The notes under the pieces: model-generated | Seen by the model: the letters and a program-made list of their open reading frames with translations, nothing else | What the model was told of the DNA's origin: nothing | Databases searched by the model: none | Shown: piece after piece, positions 47,032 to 54,834 of the stretch | Layout: each line of letters starts with the position of its first letter | Position numbering within the stretch: the stretch's first letter is position 1 | Assembly (NCBI RefSeq): GCF_001005725.1 | Contig: NZ_LBIC01000020.1 | Location: 60,072-124,071 of the forward strand | Origin: Sphingobium chungbukense | GTDB taxonomy: Bacteria > Pseudomonadota > Alphaproteobacteria > Sphingomonadales > Sphingomonadaceae | Reading direction: 5' to 3' | Length of the DNA: 64,000 nucleotides | Program-made: the position numbers and the translations under genes

Positions 47032-47445
47032 TCAGTTGGTCAGTGCGGCCTCGCGGGTCATGTCCGCTTCGGCCGGATAGGCGCCGCTTTCATCATGTAC
47101 TTCCTGGCCCGTGACGGGCGGATTGAAGACGCAGGCGCACAATATGTCGGTCGTTGGCCGCACCACATGCGTGTCATGGGCATTGAGCGCATACATGACG
47201 CCGGAAGCGAGCTGGTGCGTGATGCCGGTGCCCAGATCCTCGATGGTCCCGCTTCCCTTGAGAACCAGCACCGCTTCGAGATGGTTCTGATAGTGCATCC
47301 TGATTTCCTCGCCAGCGTACATGGTGGTGACGTGGAAGGAAAAGCCCATACTGTCGTCCTTCAGCAGAAGACGAGCGCTTTCCCACTGAGCAGATTTGAC
47401 GTTGCGATCAGACTTGCGGATGTCCTGAAGTTTACGAACAATCAT
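47032..47445 (-). CDS. ectC: L-ectoine synthase
   Basis: A 137-residue cupin that closes N-gamma-acetyl-diaminobutyrate to ectoine. Characteristic sequence is MIVRKLQDIRKSDRNVKSAQ, GFSFHVTTMYAGEEIRMHYQNHLEAVLVLKGSG and GVMYALNAHDTHVV, giving the metal-binding cupin strands. The ATG at 47445 has AGGAGATATC upstream. It lies 12 nt after ectB and before ectD. The C-terminal EVHDESGAYPAEADMTREA extends the cupin as in other EctC. Confidence 0.95.
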   Translation of the reverse strand: MIVRKLQDIRKSDRNVKSAQWESARLLLKDDSMGFSFHVTTMYAGEEIRMHYQNHLEAVLVLKGSGTIEDLGTGITHQLASGVMYALNAHDTHVVRPTTDILCACVFNPPVTGQEVHDESGAYPAEADMTREAALTN

Positions 47446-47457
47446 GATATCTCCTTC

Positions 47458-48765
47458 TTATTCGGCGGCAACGCCGTAGGGGAGGGCGAGCGCCTCACGA
47501 ATGCAGCTGGCCAATATGTCGAGCCCGGAAGAGAACAGCGCATCATCGATGATGAGCGGCGCCAGGACCTTGACCACCTCATCGCGCGCGCCGCTGGTTT
47601 CGATGATGAGGCCGCGCTCGAAGCAGGCCGCGGTAACCGCGGCGGCCGCCTCGCCTGATCCCATGTCGATGCCGCGCATCATGCCGCGTCCCCGGGTCGA
47701 GAGGCCATGTTCGGCCGCCATCGCGTCCAGCCTGCGCTCCAGCAGGGCGGCGCGGCGCGCGACGTCCCGTTCGAAGCGCCCGTCGCTCCAGAAATGGCGC
47801 AGTGCGGCCGTCGCGGTCACGAAGGCGTGATTATTGCCGCGGAAGGTGCCGTTATGCTCGCCCGGCGCCCATTGGTCGAGTTCGGGGCGCAGCAGGGTCA
47901 GGGCAAAGGGCAGGCCCATGCCCGAGAGCGACTTCGCCATGGTGACGATGTCGGGCGTGAAGCCCAGGCCCTCAAAGCTGAAGAAGCCGCCGGTGCGCCC
48001 GCAGCCCGCCTGGATGTCGTCCACGATCATCAGCGCGCCGTGCCGCCTGGCGATAGCGTTGATCTTGCGCAGCCAGCCAGGCGATGCAGCGTTGAGCCCG
48101 CCTTCGCCCTGCACCGTCTCAACGAGGATCGCGGCCGGTGCGTCAAGGCCGCTCGAGGGATCGGCAAGACGCCGCTCCAGCAACGCGGCCGTGTCGACAT
48201 CGGCCCCATGATAGCCGTCATAGGGCTCGTGCGCGACATGGCTGAGCGGCACGCCCGCACCCCCGCGCTTGGCGGCGTTGCCGGTGCAGGCGAGCGCACC
48301 CAGCGTCATGCCGTGGAAGCCGTTGGTGAAGGCGATCACCATCTCGCGGCCGGTCACCTTGCGCGCGAGCTTGATCGCCGCCTCGACCGCATTGGTGCCG
48401 GTGGGGCCGGTGAACATCGCGCGATAGTCGAGGCCGCGCGGCAAGAGGATCAGCTGCTCGAGCGCATCGAGAAACGCAGCCTTGGCGTCTGTGTGCAGGT
48501 CAAGGCCGTGCGCGATGCCGTCGGCGGCCACATAATCGAGCAGCGCCTGTTTGAGCACGGGATGATTGTGGCCGTAGTTCAGCGTGGAGCAGCCTGAGAG
48601 GAAATCGAGATAGCGGCCTCCCTGATTGTCATGCATCCACACATTGTGCGCCCTGGCGAACTGGCGCGGCATCGACCGCGCATAGCTGCGCACGGCGGAC
48701 TCGCGCCGCTCGTAGAGGCTTGTGTCAGGCGTCCGGGACGTGGGTCTGGGACCGGTGGGGATCAT
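47458..48765 (-). CDS. ectB: Diaminobutyrate-2-oxoglutarate transaminase
   Basis: A 435-residue class III PLP aminotransferase that converts aspartate semialdehyde to 2,4-diaminobutyrate using glutamate. Visible family motifs are CSTLNYGHNHPV, MFTGPTGTNAVEAAIKLARKVTGR, NGFHGMTLGALA, VDDIQAGCGRTG and the PLP Lys in IVTMAKSLSGMGLP. The start at 48765 has AGGAGG-like sequence upstream. The frame continues open further upstream through ectA DNA, but this is not coding. It lies 29 nt after ectA and 12 nt before ectC. Confidence 0.94.
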   Translation of the reverse strand: MIPTGPRPTSRTPDTSLYERRESAVRSYARSMPRQFARAHNVWMHDNQGGRYLDFLSGCSTLNYGHNHPVLKQALLDYVAADGIAHGLDLHTDAKAAFLDALEQLILLPRGLDYRAMFTGPTGTNAVEAAIKLARKVTGREMVIAFTNGFHGMTLGALACTGNAAKRGGAGVPLSHVAHEPYDGYHGADVDTAALLERRLADPSSGLDAPAAILVETVQGEGGLNAASPGWLRKINAIARRHGALMIVDDIQAGCGRTGGFFSFEGLGFTPDIVTMAKSLSGMGLPFALTLLRPELDQWAPGEHNGTFRGNNHAFVTATAALRHFWSDGRFERDVARRAALLERRLDAMAAEHGLSTRGRGMMRGIDMGSGEAAAAVTAACFERGLIIETSGARDEVVKVLAPLIIDDALFSSGLDILASCIREALALPYGVAAE

Positions 48766-48794
48766 TTTGTTCCTCCTGTTGATAAGCGGCGCGC

Positions 48795-49340
48795 TCAGCG
48801 TGCCAGCGGACCGATGCGCGCTTCCCATTCGGTCGCGTGCGCGTCGGCAAAATGGGTGTCGCGCTCGAAGAGCGGGCGGCGGTGAAGCGGTGCCCCCCAA
48901 CGCGCCGCCAGCCCCTCGAAGAGCGCCCATGACGGGCCATTGTCGCCGGTCACGGTGGTGAGAAGGTGCGTGGCGCCCCTGACGGCGGGCCTCTCGAGCA
49001 ATGCCTCGATCATGCGGCCGGCAAGGCCCATGCCGCGCGCGGCGGGCGATACCGCCACCTGCCAGATGAAGAGAGCATGAGGGTCGCTGGGCGGGCGATA
49101 GCCCGACACCCAGCCGGCGATATTGCCATTCTGCTCGGCAATCACGCAAGTGTCGGCGAAATGCGTGCACTGGAGCAGGTTGCAATAGGCCGAGTTGGGA
49201 TCAAGCGGCGGGCAGGCGCCCACCAGGCGGGTGACGGCGGGACCGTCGGTTGCAAGCGGACGGCGCAACACGACATCTGCACGAACCTCTGGCGCAGGGC
49301 GCGCGCCGACCCCCGGCGGCGGAACCGCCGTGCCGGTCAA
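48795..49340 (-). CDS. ectA: Diaminobutyrate acetyltransferase
   Basis: A 181-residue GNAT acetyltransferase that acetylates 2,4-diaminobutyrate, the first committed ectoine step. It has VVLRRPLATDGPAVTRLVGACPPLDPNSAYCNLLQCTHF, then the acetyl-CoA motif VAVSPAARGMGLAGRMIEALL and TTVTGDNGPSWALFEGLAARWG. The start is TTG at 49340, and no ATG is in frame near; a good ribosome binding site (GGGAG) lies about 18 nt away, rather far. A later GTG within DVV is less likely because it would cut the family's N-terminus. It is the first gene of the ectABCD-ask operon. Confidence 0.93.
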   Translation of the reverse strand: MTGTAVPPPGVGARPAPEVRADVVLRRPLATDGPAVTRLVGACPPLDPNSAYCNLLQCTHFADTCVIAEQNGNIAGWVSGYRPPSDPHALFIWQVAVSPAARGMGLAGRMIEALLERPAVRGATHLLTTVTGDNGPSWALFEGLAARWGAPLHRRPLFERDTHFADAHATEWEARIGPLAR

Positions 49341-49371
49341 ACGATCGAAGATAATTAATCTCCCGAAACAT

Positions 49372-49401
49372 ATTATCAGGCAGAACGGTCTGCCTATTCA
49401 A
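49372..49401 (-). promoter_or_regulatory. ectA promoter with EctR-like operator in the spacer
   Basis: On the minus strand TTGAAT (-35, 49396-49401) and GATAAT (-10, 49372-49377) are 18 bases apart. The whole spacer is a perfect inverted repeat, AGGCAGA-ACGG-TCTGCCT (49378-49395). A dimeric repressor bound here would block RNA polymerase. The divergent MarR gene ectR is the obvious candidate. Predicted start of transcription is near 49365. Confidence 0.7.
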
Positions 49402-49472
49402 TTTTGGCGTGTTATATGCGCGTTTTGACTCGGTTTTCAACCCTTGAAGGGGAAAATCCCTCCTTCGACCGA

Positions 49473-49497
49473 TAAAGCATCTGAGAAAAATGCTTTA
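49473..49497. promoter_or_regulatory. Perfect inverted repeat upstream of ectR
   Basis: TAAAGCAT (49473-49480) and ATGCTTTA (49490-49497) are perfect 8-base arms separated by 9 A/G-rich bases. The repeat lies about 50-75 bases before the ectR start. It could be a second operator for EctR or another regulator, or the stem of a short transcript end. Its sequence differs from the repeat in the ectA promoter. Confidence 0.4.
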
Positions 49498-49549
49498 TTT
49501 GACTAAGGATTTTGCTAGGGGATTTCGCTATCATTTCAGTAGACAGGCC

Positions 49550-50038
49550 ATGGAACCAGAACTTGCCTCGCTCACGCTCCGTGCCCTTCGCCGCGTCCTG
49601 CGGGCGACCGAGATCGGCAGCCGCCAGCTCGCCGCGGCGACGGGGCTTACGCCTTCGCAATTGCTCGTGCTGCGCGAAATCGCCGGCCGTGCGGCCGCAA
49701 CGCCCAGCGCCGTCGCCAGCGCCCTCCAGTTCAGCCAGGCGACGATCACCACCATCGTGGACCGGTTGCAGGAACTCGGCTTTGTCCAGCGCCAACGCAG
49801 CGAGCGGGACAAGCGTCAATTCATCCTCACCGCCCAGCCCGCAGGCAGGGCGGCTCTCGCCGACGCTCCCGATCCGCTGCAGATGACGTTTACCGGCCGC
49901 TTTGTCGATTTGCCTCCATGGGAGCAGGCGATGATCCTTGCCGCTGTCGAGCGTCTCGCCATGCTGATGGACGCCCAGGACATCGACGCCGCGCCGCTGC
50001 TCGATAGCGGCTTGATCGACCGGTCGGAGCCTGTCTGA
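49550..50038 (+). CDS. ectR: MarR-family regulator of ectoine genes (EctR-like)
   Basis: A 162-residue winged-helix repressor. It has the MarR layout: N-terminal dimerisation helix (LASLTLRALRRVLRATEIGSRQLAAATG), HTH region (TPSQLLVLREIAG, ATPSAVASALQFSQATITTIVDRLQELGFVQRQRSERDKRQFIL wing) and C-terminal helices. The ATG at 49550 is preferred over 49490, which lies inside an inverted repeat. It is divergent from ectA with a 209-nt gap carrying a palindromic ectA promoter, the standard place of EctR in ectoine clusters. Its stop is adjacent to the clc ATG (TGAATG), so both genes are translationally coupled. Confidence 0.88.
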   Translation: MEPELASLTLRALRRVLRATEIGSRQLAAATGLTPSQLLVLREIAGRAAATPSAVASALQFSQATITTIVDRLQELGFVQRQRSERDKRQFILTAQPAGRAALADAPDPLQMTFTGRFVDLPPWEQAMILAAVERLAMLMDAQDIDAAPLLDSGLIDRSEPV

Positions 50039-51382
50039 ATGCCGGCAGGCCACCGCCGATCCGGCCATGGGCGCTACAGCCGGACATTTCGTCTTGTCCG
50101 CCTGCTGCTGCGGCGTCATGGGCCCCAGGCTTTGATATGGCGGCGGCGCACCGCCATATTGGGCGGCGCTGTGCTGGTTGGCCTTGTCGCGCTGCTCTTT
50201 GCCCGTCTGGCCGACACGGCGGCCGAGCTGTTTCTGGAGGGAGCACGCCGCTGGTGGTGGGCGCCGCTGGTCTTGACGCCGCCCGGCTTTGCGGTTCTCG
50301 CATGGCTGACTTGCAAGGTCGCCCCGCTGGCGTCGGGCTCGGGCATCCCCCAGGTGATCGCCGCCTCGCGCGATCCTGAGCGCGGCCTGGAGGCCCTCGC
50401 CTCTGCGCGGACCGTTTGCGTGAAGTTCGTGCTGACCATCGCCAGCCTGTTCCTGGGCGCTTCGGTGGGCCGTGAAGGCCCCACGGTCCAGATCGCCGCG
50501 TCGATCATGGGCCATGCCCATCGGCTGATGGGCGTGCCGCTGCGGGCATCTGTGTATATTGCAGGCGGCGCGGCGGGGGTTGCGGCAGCCTTCAACACGC
50601 CGCTTGCCGGCGTGGCGTTCGCTATCGAGGAACTGGCCTCCGCCTATGAGCAGCGCATGACGCTTCTCGTCATGGCTGCCGTCCTGATTGCGGGCATGGT
50701 GAGCCTCGGCATATCGGGCGACTATGTCTATTTCGGCGAAATGCGCCAGACGCTGAGTGCGCGCGACGCGCTGGTGGCCGCGCCGGTCGCCGGCGTGCTG
50801 GGGGGGCTGGCAGGCGGTCTCTTCTCGCGCCTGATGCTGGGAGCAGGCACAACGATGTTCGCGCCGATGCGCTGGATGCGGGCACGGCCGGTTCTCTTTG
50901 CCGGGGCGTGCGGCGCGCTCGTGGCGCTTGTGGGAACGATCACCGGTCTCACCTGGGGGACGGGCTACCAGACCGCGCATGCGGTCATTGCCGGCGCGGA
51001 CGTACCGGTCTGGTTTGGCGGCGCCAAGTTCCTGGCGAGCCTCGCGACCGCCGTATCCGGTCTTCCCGGCGGCATCTTCGCGCCATCCCTCTCGGTGGGC
51101 GCGGGGATCGGCGACATGCTTCGAAGCCTGTTTCCCTCCTATCCGCCCGGCGCGATTGTCCTGCTGGGCATGATCGCCTATTTCACAGGGGTCGTGCGCG
51201 CGCCGCTGACGGCGGTGATCATCGTATCGGAGACGACCGCAAGCCGGGGTCTCATGCTGCCTTTGCTCGCTTCGGCCCTGGTTGCCGATTTTGGAGCGCA
51301 TCTCCTGTGCAAGGAACGGCTCTATCACGGCCTGTCCAGGCGCTTTGCCGCAGCCTCGCCGCCGATCGCCAGACAGGACTGA
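50039..51382 (+). CDS. ClC-family chloride channel or Cl-/H+ antiporter
   Basis: A 447-residue membrane protein with the ClC selectivity motifs GSGIPQVIA, GREGPTVQIAASI (the gating glutamate in GREGP) and GIFAPSLSVGAGIGD, and helices throughout (TAILGGAVLVGLVALLFARL to SETTASRGLMLPLLASALVADF). It exchanges or conducts chloride across the inner membrane and helps with acid or salt stress. It starts directly after the ectR stop (TGAATG) and shares its promoter. Co-control of chloride flux with ectoine synthesis would suit a salt response. No CBS domains follow, as in bacterial short forms. Confidence 0.92.
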   Translation: MPAGHRRSGHGRYSRTFRLVRLLLRRHGPQALIWRRRTAILGGAVLVGLVALLFARLADTAAELFLEGARRWWWAPLVLTPPGFAVLAWLTCKVAPLASGSGIPQVIAASRDPERGLEALASARTVCVKFVLTIASLFLGASVGREGPTVQIAASIMGHAHRLMGVPLRASVYIAGGAAGVAAAFNTPLAGVAFAIEELASAYEQRMTLLVMAAVLIAGMVSLGISGDYVYFGEMRQTLSARDALVAAPVAGVLGGLAGGLFSRLMLGAGTTMFAPMRWMRARPVLFAGACGALVALVGTITGLTWGTGYQTAHAVIAGADVPVWFGGAKFLASLATAVSGLPGGIFAPSLSVGAGIGDMLRSLFPSYPPGAIVLLGMIAYFTGVVRAPLTAVIIVSETTASRGLMLPLLASALVADFGAHLLCKERLYHGLSRRFAAASPPIARQD

Positions 51383-51468
51383 GAATGGCTTGGGTCAGGC
51401 CGTTGCGTTTTTCACCAGGATGATCGCCACGATGAGACGGTTGCAGGGCTGAACCGCCCGCGCTTCCC

Positions 51469-51993
51469 TCATTTTTCAGCGTCCCGCGCCTGTTCCTGCG
51501 AAGTTGCCGGCGGGCTCATGATCTTGCAGCTCTTGGCGGCCGCCAGCCCACGAAGATAGCCGCGCCGGGCGATCCCGGCCGTCACCGCCGCCTGCAAGCG
51601 CCGTTCGGCGGGCGCAGCGCCGCTTATTTCCCGCACCAGACCGCGAAAGGGAATGAGCGAATTGACAACGCTCTTGCCTACGGCTTCGGCGATCTTGCCC
51701 GCACGATTCTCGTTCGCATTTTCGCTGGTGGTGAAGTCGGAGCCGAGCACGGCGTTCAGGTCTTCCAGCGAGGCTTTCAGTCCCTTGCAGCTGCGCGAAG
51801 GCGGCCGCTTATAAGGGTCTTCCATCGCCTCTTGCAGGACCTGGGGTATTTCCTTCTTGTCGAGGCCGACGTCACGGACGGGTTGAGTGGCAATGTCGCC
51901 GGCCTTTTTGAGCGTCTCGTCCTTCTTGTCCTGTTGCTGCGCCCATGAGGCACTCGAGCAAAGCAGCAGCGCAGCCACGCCGATCCATTTCAT
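51469..51993 (-). CDS. Exported helical protein of unknown function
   Basis: A 174-residue protein with a signal peptide (MKWIGVAALLLCSSASWAQQ). The mature part is mostly helical, with DKKDETLKKAGDIATQPVRDVGL and LQAAVTAGIARRGYLRGLAAAKSC and two cysteines (SCKGL, KSCK) that could form a disulfide. No named family was recognised, though similar proteins with KKEIPQVLQEA segments occur in sphingomonads. Frames continuing further upstream lack a signal and are rejected. It lies between clc (convergent) and a repeat-bearing intergenic region. Confidence 0.65.
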   Translation of the reverse strand: MKWIGVAALLLCSSASWAQQQDKKDETLKKAGDIATQPVRDVGLDKKEIPQVLQEAMEDPYKRPPSRSCKGLKASLEDLNAVLGSDFTTSENANENRAGKIAEAVGKSVVNSLIPFRGLVREISGAAPAERRLQAAVTAGIARRGYLRGLAAAKSCKIMSPPATSQEQARDAEK

Positions 51994-52458
51994 CGTCGAT
52001 TTTCTCCCTGGATGTCTCAAGCGCCTGGATTTGCACGCGGTTCCAAATTCGCATGGCGGATGATGCATATCAGGCGGAATGCGGTTCGGCATCCCGGTCG
52101 CAGGCGCTGCGCTTGTCAGGCAGCAGGAGAGATCGTTCCATCCGGGAATTTCCCCGGACGGATTGGTACGGCCCGATTCATCTGCGGACCTGAGGGCCGG
52201 CAGCCAGGAATTGATGCAGGCCATTCTGGCCGGCTCGCCTTTGCTCGAGGGTAAGGCGGCGATCGCCAACTGCGGCGGCATGGACCTGGCCGCGTTCATC
52301 CGGTGATTCTGAGAGACTGCGACGGTTTGTGGAAGCGCATCGGCCCGCATCAAGCCGGCAATTCATCAAATTCCCGAATTTGCTGATGACCCCAATGTAA
52401 ATTCCAGAGCTGTGCGATCGTCGTAGAACCACCTTAGATCGTCATTGCCGGCTCGCCT
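51994..52458. other. Intergenic region with one copy of a 43-nt repeat
   Basis: No gene is supported here. It carries the promoter region of the minus-strand exported protein and one copy of the 43-nt repeat (52116-52158) also found at 54738-54780. Short frames on both strands have no features of real genes. Confidence 0.5.
52116..52158. repeat. 43-nt intergenic repeat, copy 1
   Basis: A stretch beginning TCAGGCAGCAGG and containing TTCCATCCGGGAATTTCCC is 39/43 identical to 54738-54780. The TCCGGGAAtTTCC half is a near-palindrome, slightly broken here by an extra C. It lies about 300 bases beyond the 3' end of a FixJ-type regulator gene. Function unknown; an operator or small mobile palindrome is possible. 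Confidence 0.8.
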
Positions 52459-53097
52459 TCAACAGGCCTTCTCGGGGAAGGGCGCGCGCGAAACCCCGGC
52501 TGCGGACAGCAAAAGCAAGGCATCGGAAAATCTGGTGACGCCTACCTTTCTCATTATGCGCGTCCGATAGGATTCAACCGTTCTGACGCTCACCTGATAT
52601 TGCTCGGCGACTTTTCCATTATCCCTCTCCAGCGATAGAGAGATCATCATATGGAGCTCTTTCCTCGTGAGCTTATCAAGCTGCTTGGCTGCGCTGCATC
52701 GACGCGCGGCAAACTGGATTTTCCTGCCAAGTTCCGGGATGGCGTGCGCGACGAGCTGCACGATGGCATCGTCCTCGAAGGGCTTTTCCAGAAAGTCGTC
52801 CGCTCCCTCCTTGATGGCCTGGACTGCCGTACGGACGTCCGTGTTCGCCGCCATCATTATCAAAAGCATGTCCGGACGGCGGCCCTGTGTCTTCCGAAGC
52901 ACGTCCAGGCCATCCATGTCGCACAGGCGCATGTCGATGATGGAGATGCCCGCTTCAAGGAAGCCCAGCGCTTCTACAAAGTCGTTGCCGGATGCAAAAG
53001 AAGTGGGCTTGTGGTTCTGCCCCCGCAGAAGCATCACCAGATGGCGGCGGACGCGCGCGTCGCTGTCCACTATATAGATCGAGCATCCGGTATTCAT
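52459..53097 (-). CDS. FixJ-family response regulator, orphan
   Basis: A 212-residue regulator. The receiver domain has SIYIVDSDARVRRHL, the phospho-acceptor Asp in ISIIDMRLCDMDG and Lys in FLEKPFED; a LuxR/FixJ-type HTH follows (LTRKELHMMISLSLERDNGKVAEQYQVSVRTVESYRTRIMRKVG). The acidic pocket has DSD rather than the usual DDD/DDE. It has no kinase gene beside it; the nearest kinase is the MASE1 protein about 2.4 kb away. The ATG at 53097 is used. It belongs to the sensory block with PilZ, BLUF and a second FixJ-type regulator. Confidence 0.87.
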   Translation of the reverse strand: MNTGCSIYIVDSDARVRRHLVMLLRGQNHKPTSFASGNDFVEALGFLEAGISIIDMRLCDMDGLDVLRKTQGRRPDMLLIMMAANTDVRTAVQAIKEGADDFLEKPFEDDAIVQLVAHAIPELGRKIQFAARRCSAAKQLDKLTRKELHMMISLSLERDNGKVAEQYQVSVRTVESYRTRIMRKVGVTRFSDALLLLSAAGVSRAPFPEKAC

Positions 53098-53175
53098 CGC
53101 AGGTCGCCCGCACTCCTTTCCCGCTCAACGCCCTGCCAGGAGTATCGTTGCGGGCGCCGCGACGGCGCCGCGATG

Positions 53176-53745
53176 TTACAGGCCTATCGCGCGGTCGAAG
53201 AAAATGCCTGCCAAATCGCCGCTTGCCCATTGAACGCGTCCGATACGCACATCAGCTCCGCGCGTCTTGACCAGAAGACGCGTGCCTTCCCGCAAGCCGG
53301 CCGTTTCGATCATCATCCCTTCAAGCGACATGTTGCGAACCGTGCCGACGAGCACGGGCGCAGACTTCACGATCGTTGCCGAAAGGTCGGCGGCGAGCCG
53401 GAGCTCGCGGGCCTGTTCGCCGGCTGCGGCGGCAGGTGAATTCCCTTCAACCCCGCCAAAGCACACAAGAGGCTCTTCAACGAGAAGCCCGCATGTCGAG
53501 CCCCTGGTCCAGCGAACCTCGGCCGTCACGAATTTCTCACCGTCGAAGCTCACATGCACCGTGTCCCTGAGGCTGAGCGGCAAGGCGCACTGGCCGCTCA
53601 AGCCGCTTCTGGAGATGTTGCCAATCGCCAACGTGGCCTCGCGCACCACAGGGTAGAGCAAGGCCGACTTGTAAACCGTCTGACGGGGATGGCGGCGCAG
53701 TTCGGCGCCTTCGAGCTGGAAATCACTGGACTTGTGCGCAAACAT
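53176..53745 (-). CDS. Tandem PilZ-domain protein
   Basis: A 189-residue protein of two PilZ-like beta barrels. The first (residues 15-85) has the c-di-GMP motifs RRHPR and NISRSGLSG; the second (110-185) has NMSLEGMMI but no arginine pair, so it may not bind the ligand. Between them is an acidic Ala/Gly-rich linker. PilZ proteins bind cyclic di-GMP and alter motility, adhesion or polysaccharide output. The ATG at 53745 (MFAHKSSD) is chosen over 53784. No GGDEF or EAL gene for making or breaking c-di-GMP lies in the window. Confidence 0.82.
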   Translation of the reverse strand: MFAHKSSDFQLEGAELRRHPRQTVYKSALLYPVVREATLAIGNISRSGLSGQCALPLSLRDTVHVSFDGEKFVTAEVRWTRGSTCGLLVEEPLVCFGGVEGNSPAAAAGEQARELRLAADLSATIVKSAPVLVGTVRNMSLEGMMIETAGLREGTRLLVKTRGADVRIGRVQWASGDLAGIFFDRAIGL

Positions 53746-53983
53746 GGAAGGCCTCCGGGGTTCGGGGGCGCCCTTAAACCGCATTCCTCGACATCGCCTT
53801 ACCAGGGCCTTCGTATTTTTACGAAGCTCGCAAGGGCGATGATATTCACCTCTCGCCTTGCAGAATGGGGTCTCGATCGCGACTCCCCCCCGCAGGCAGC
53901 TGCAAGATCTAGGTGGGGTGCGCCAACGCCTCCACCCTTGCGTCTCGCCTTTACTCTTCTGATCTAATGGGCATAAACGGCCT

Positions 53984-54400
53984 ATGTTGGATCGATGGTT
54001 CTACATCAGCACGAGCCGGTTGGACGAGACCGACGCCGAGAGGCACGTCGGGGATATCGTCGCCATTTCTGTACAGAGAAATCGTTCGCTGGAGGTCACC
54101 GGAGCGCTTTTGTTTACAGGACGTCACTTCGCTCAGTATATCGAAGGTCCTCCTGCAGCCATTGCCGCACTCCAGGAGAGCATTCTCCAGGATCCCAGGC
54201 ACCAGGATATCGGTACCATCGCCTGTGGTTCCTACCCGACCCGTCATTTCCTCACCTGGTCCCTTGGCTATGCGGGTCCCTCGCGCTTCGTCGCCTCGAA
54301 GATCGAAGGCGCCCTCACCGATGCCCTGAAGAACCGCCAAGGGGGCGCCCAGGCGCTTTTGCATATGCTTGAGCAATTCGCATTCCCGGGCAGCAGCTAG
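53984..54400 (+). CDS. BLUF-domain blue-light photoreceptor
   Basis: A 138-residue flavin-binding blue-light sensor that consists of a BLUF domain alone. The flavin-contacting Tyr lies in RWFYIST, Asn in VQRNRSLEVTGALLF, and Gln in HFAQYIEGP, the residues needed for the light-induced hydrogen-bond switch; DPRHQDIG and the later Trp/Ser (TWSLGYAG) also fit. There is no output domain, so a partner protein must carry the signal; the PilZ and FixJ genes nearby are candidates. It is on the opposite strand from the other sensory genes. The C-terminus ends QFAFPGSS. Confidence 0.9.
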   Translation: MLDRWFYISTSRLDETDAERHVGDIVAISVQRNRSLEVTGALLFTGRHFAQYIEGPPAAIAALQESILQDPRHQDIGTIACGSYPTRHFLTWSLGYAGPSRFVASKIEGALTDALKNRQGGAQALLHMLEQFAFPGSS

Positions 54401-54834
54401 TTGCCTGGCCTGGCCCAAGTCGAGGAGCCGCCTCGCTGTCCTTCCCGAAAATCCTGTCTGTCTTGACGCGCACCCTCGCTGATCACGGGCTTTGCTTCTC
54501 CATCACGGCGAGCAGGCTCACCTGACCGATCAGGACGGCTGAGGTTGAAGGAGCCGCGATCTGCCCGCACGGTCGATAGCTGGCATCATCTGTTCGCTCG
54601 GCCAAGGCGGGAAAGTCCAAGGCATGGAGTGCATGTTCCGGTCCGGCTTGGTCGAGATCATGCTTCTGTTGAAACCGGGCGGCGGGGTCGCAACGCCGCC
54701 CGGTGCCCATCCAAGACTGGACCTGGCGCGGCTCCTATCAGGCAGCAGGTGGGATCATTCCATCCGGGAATTTCCCGGGATGCAGGCAATGACCAGGGTT
54801 CGCGAAACGGCTCGCTCTTCGCTTGCCTGGCGCG
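54401..54834. other. Intergenic region with the second copy of the 43-nt repeat
   Basis: About 430 bases between convergent BLUF and FixJ-type genes. No gene is supported; several short frames overlap one another without ribosome binding sites. It contains the second copy of the 43-nt repeat (54738-54780), 55 bases beyond the 3' end of the regulator gene. Confidence 0.5.
54738..54780. repeat. 43-nt intergenic repeat, copy 2
   Basis: 39/43 identical to 52116-52158 and of equal length. In this copy the palindromic half is perfect: TCCGGGAA-T-TTCCCGG-GA reads nearly the same on both strands. It lies just past the end of the second FixJ-type regulator gene. Confidence 0.8.

Noticed and set aside
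48766..49185. Upstream extension of the ectB frame by 140 residues
   Set aside because: It overlaps ectA in another frame and has no similarity to aminotransferases; the family start is at 48765.
49412..51328. A 638-residue open frame on the minus strand
   Set aside because: It is antisense to ectR and clc and rich in Arg/Gly/Gln; high-GC coding DNA gives such open frames.
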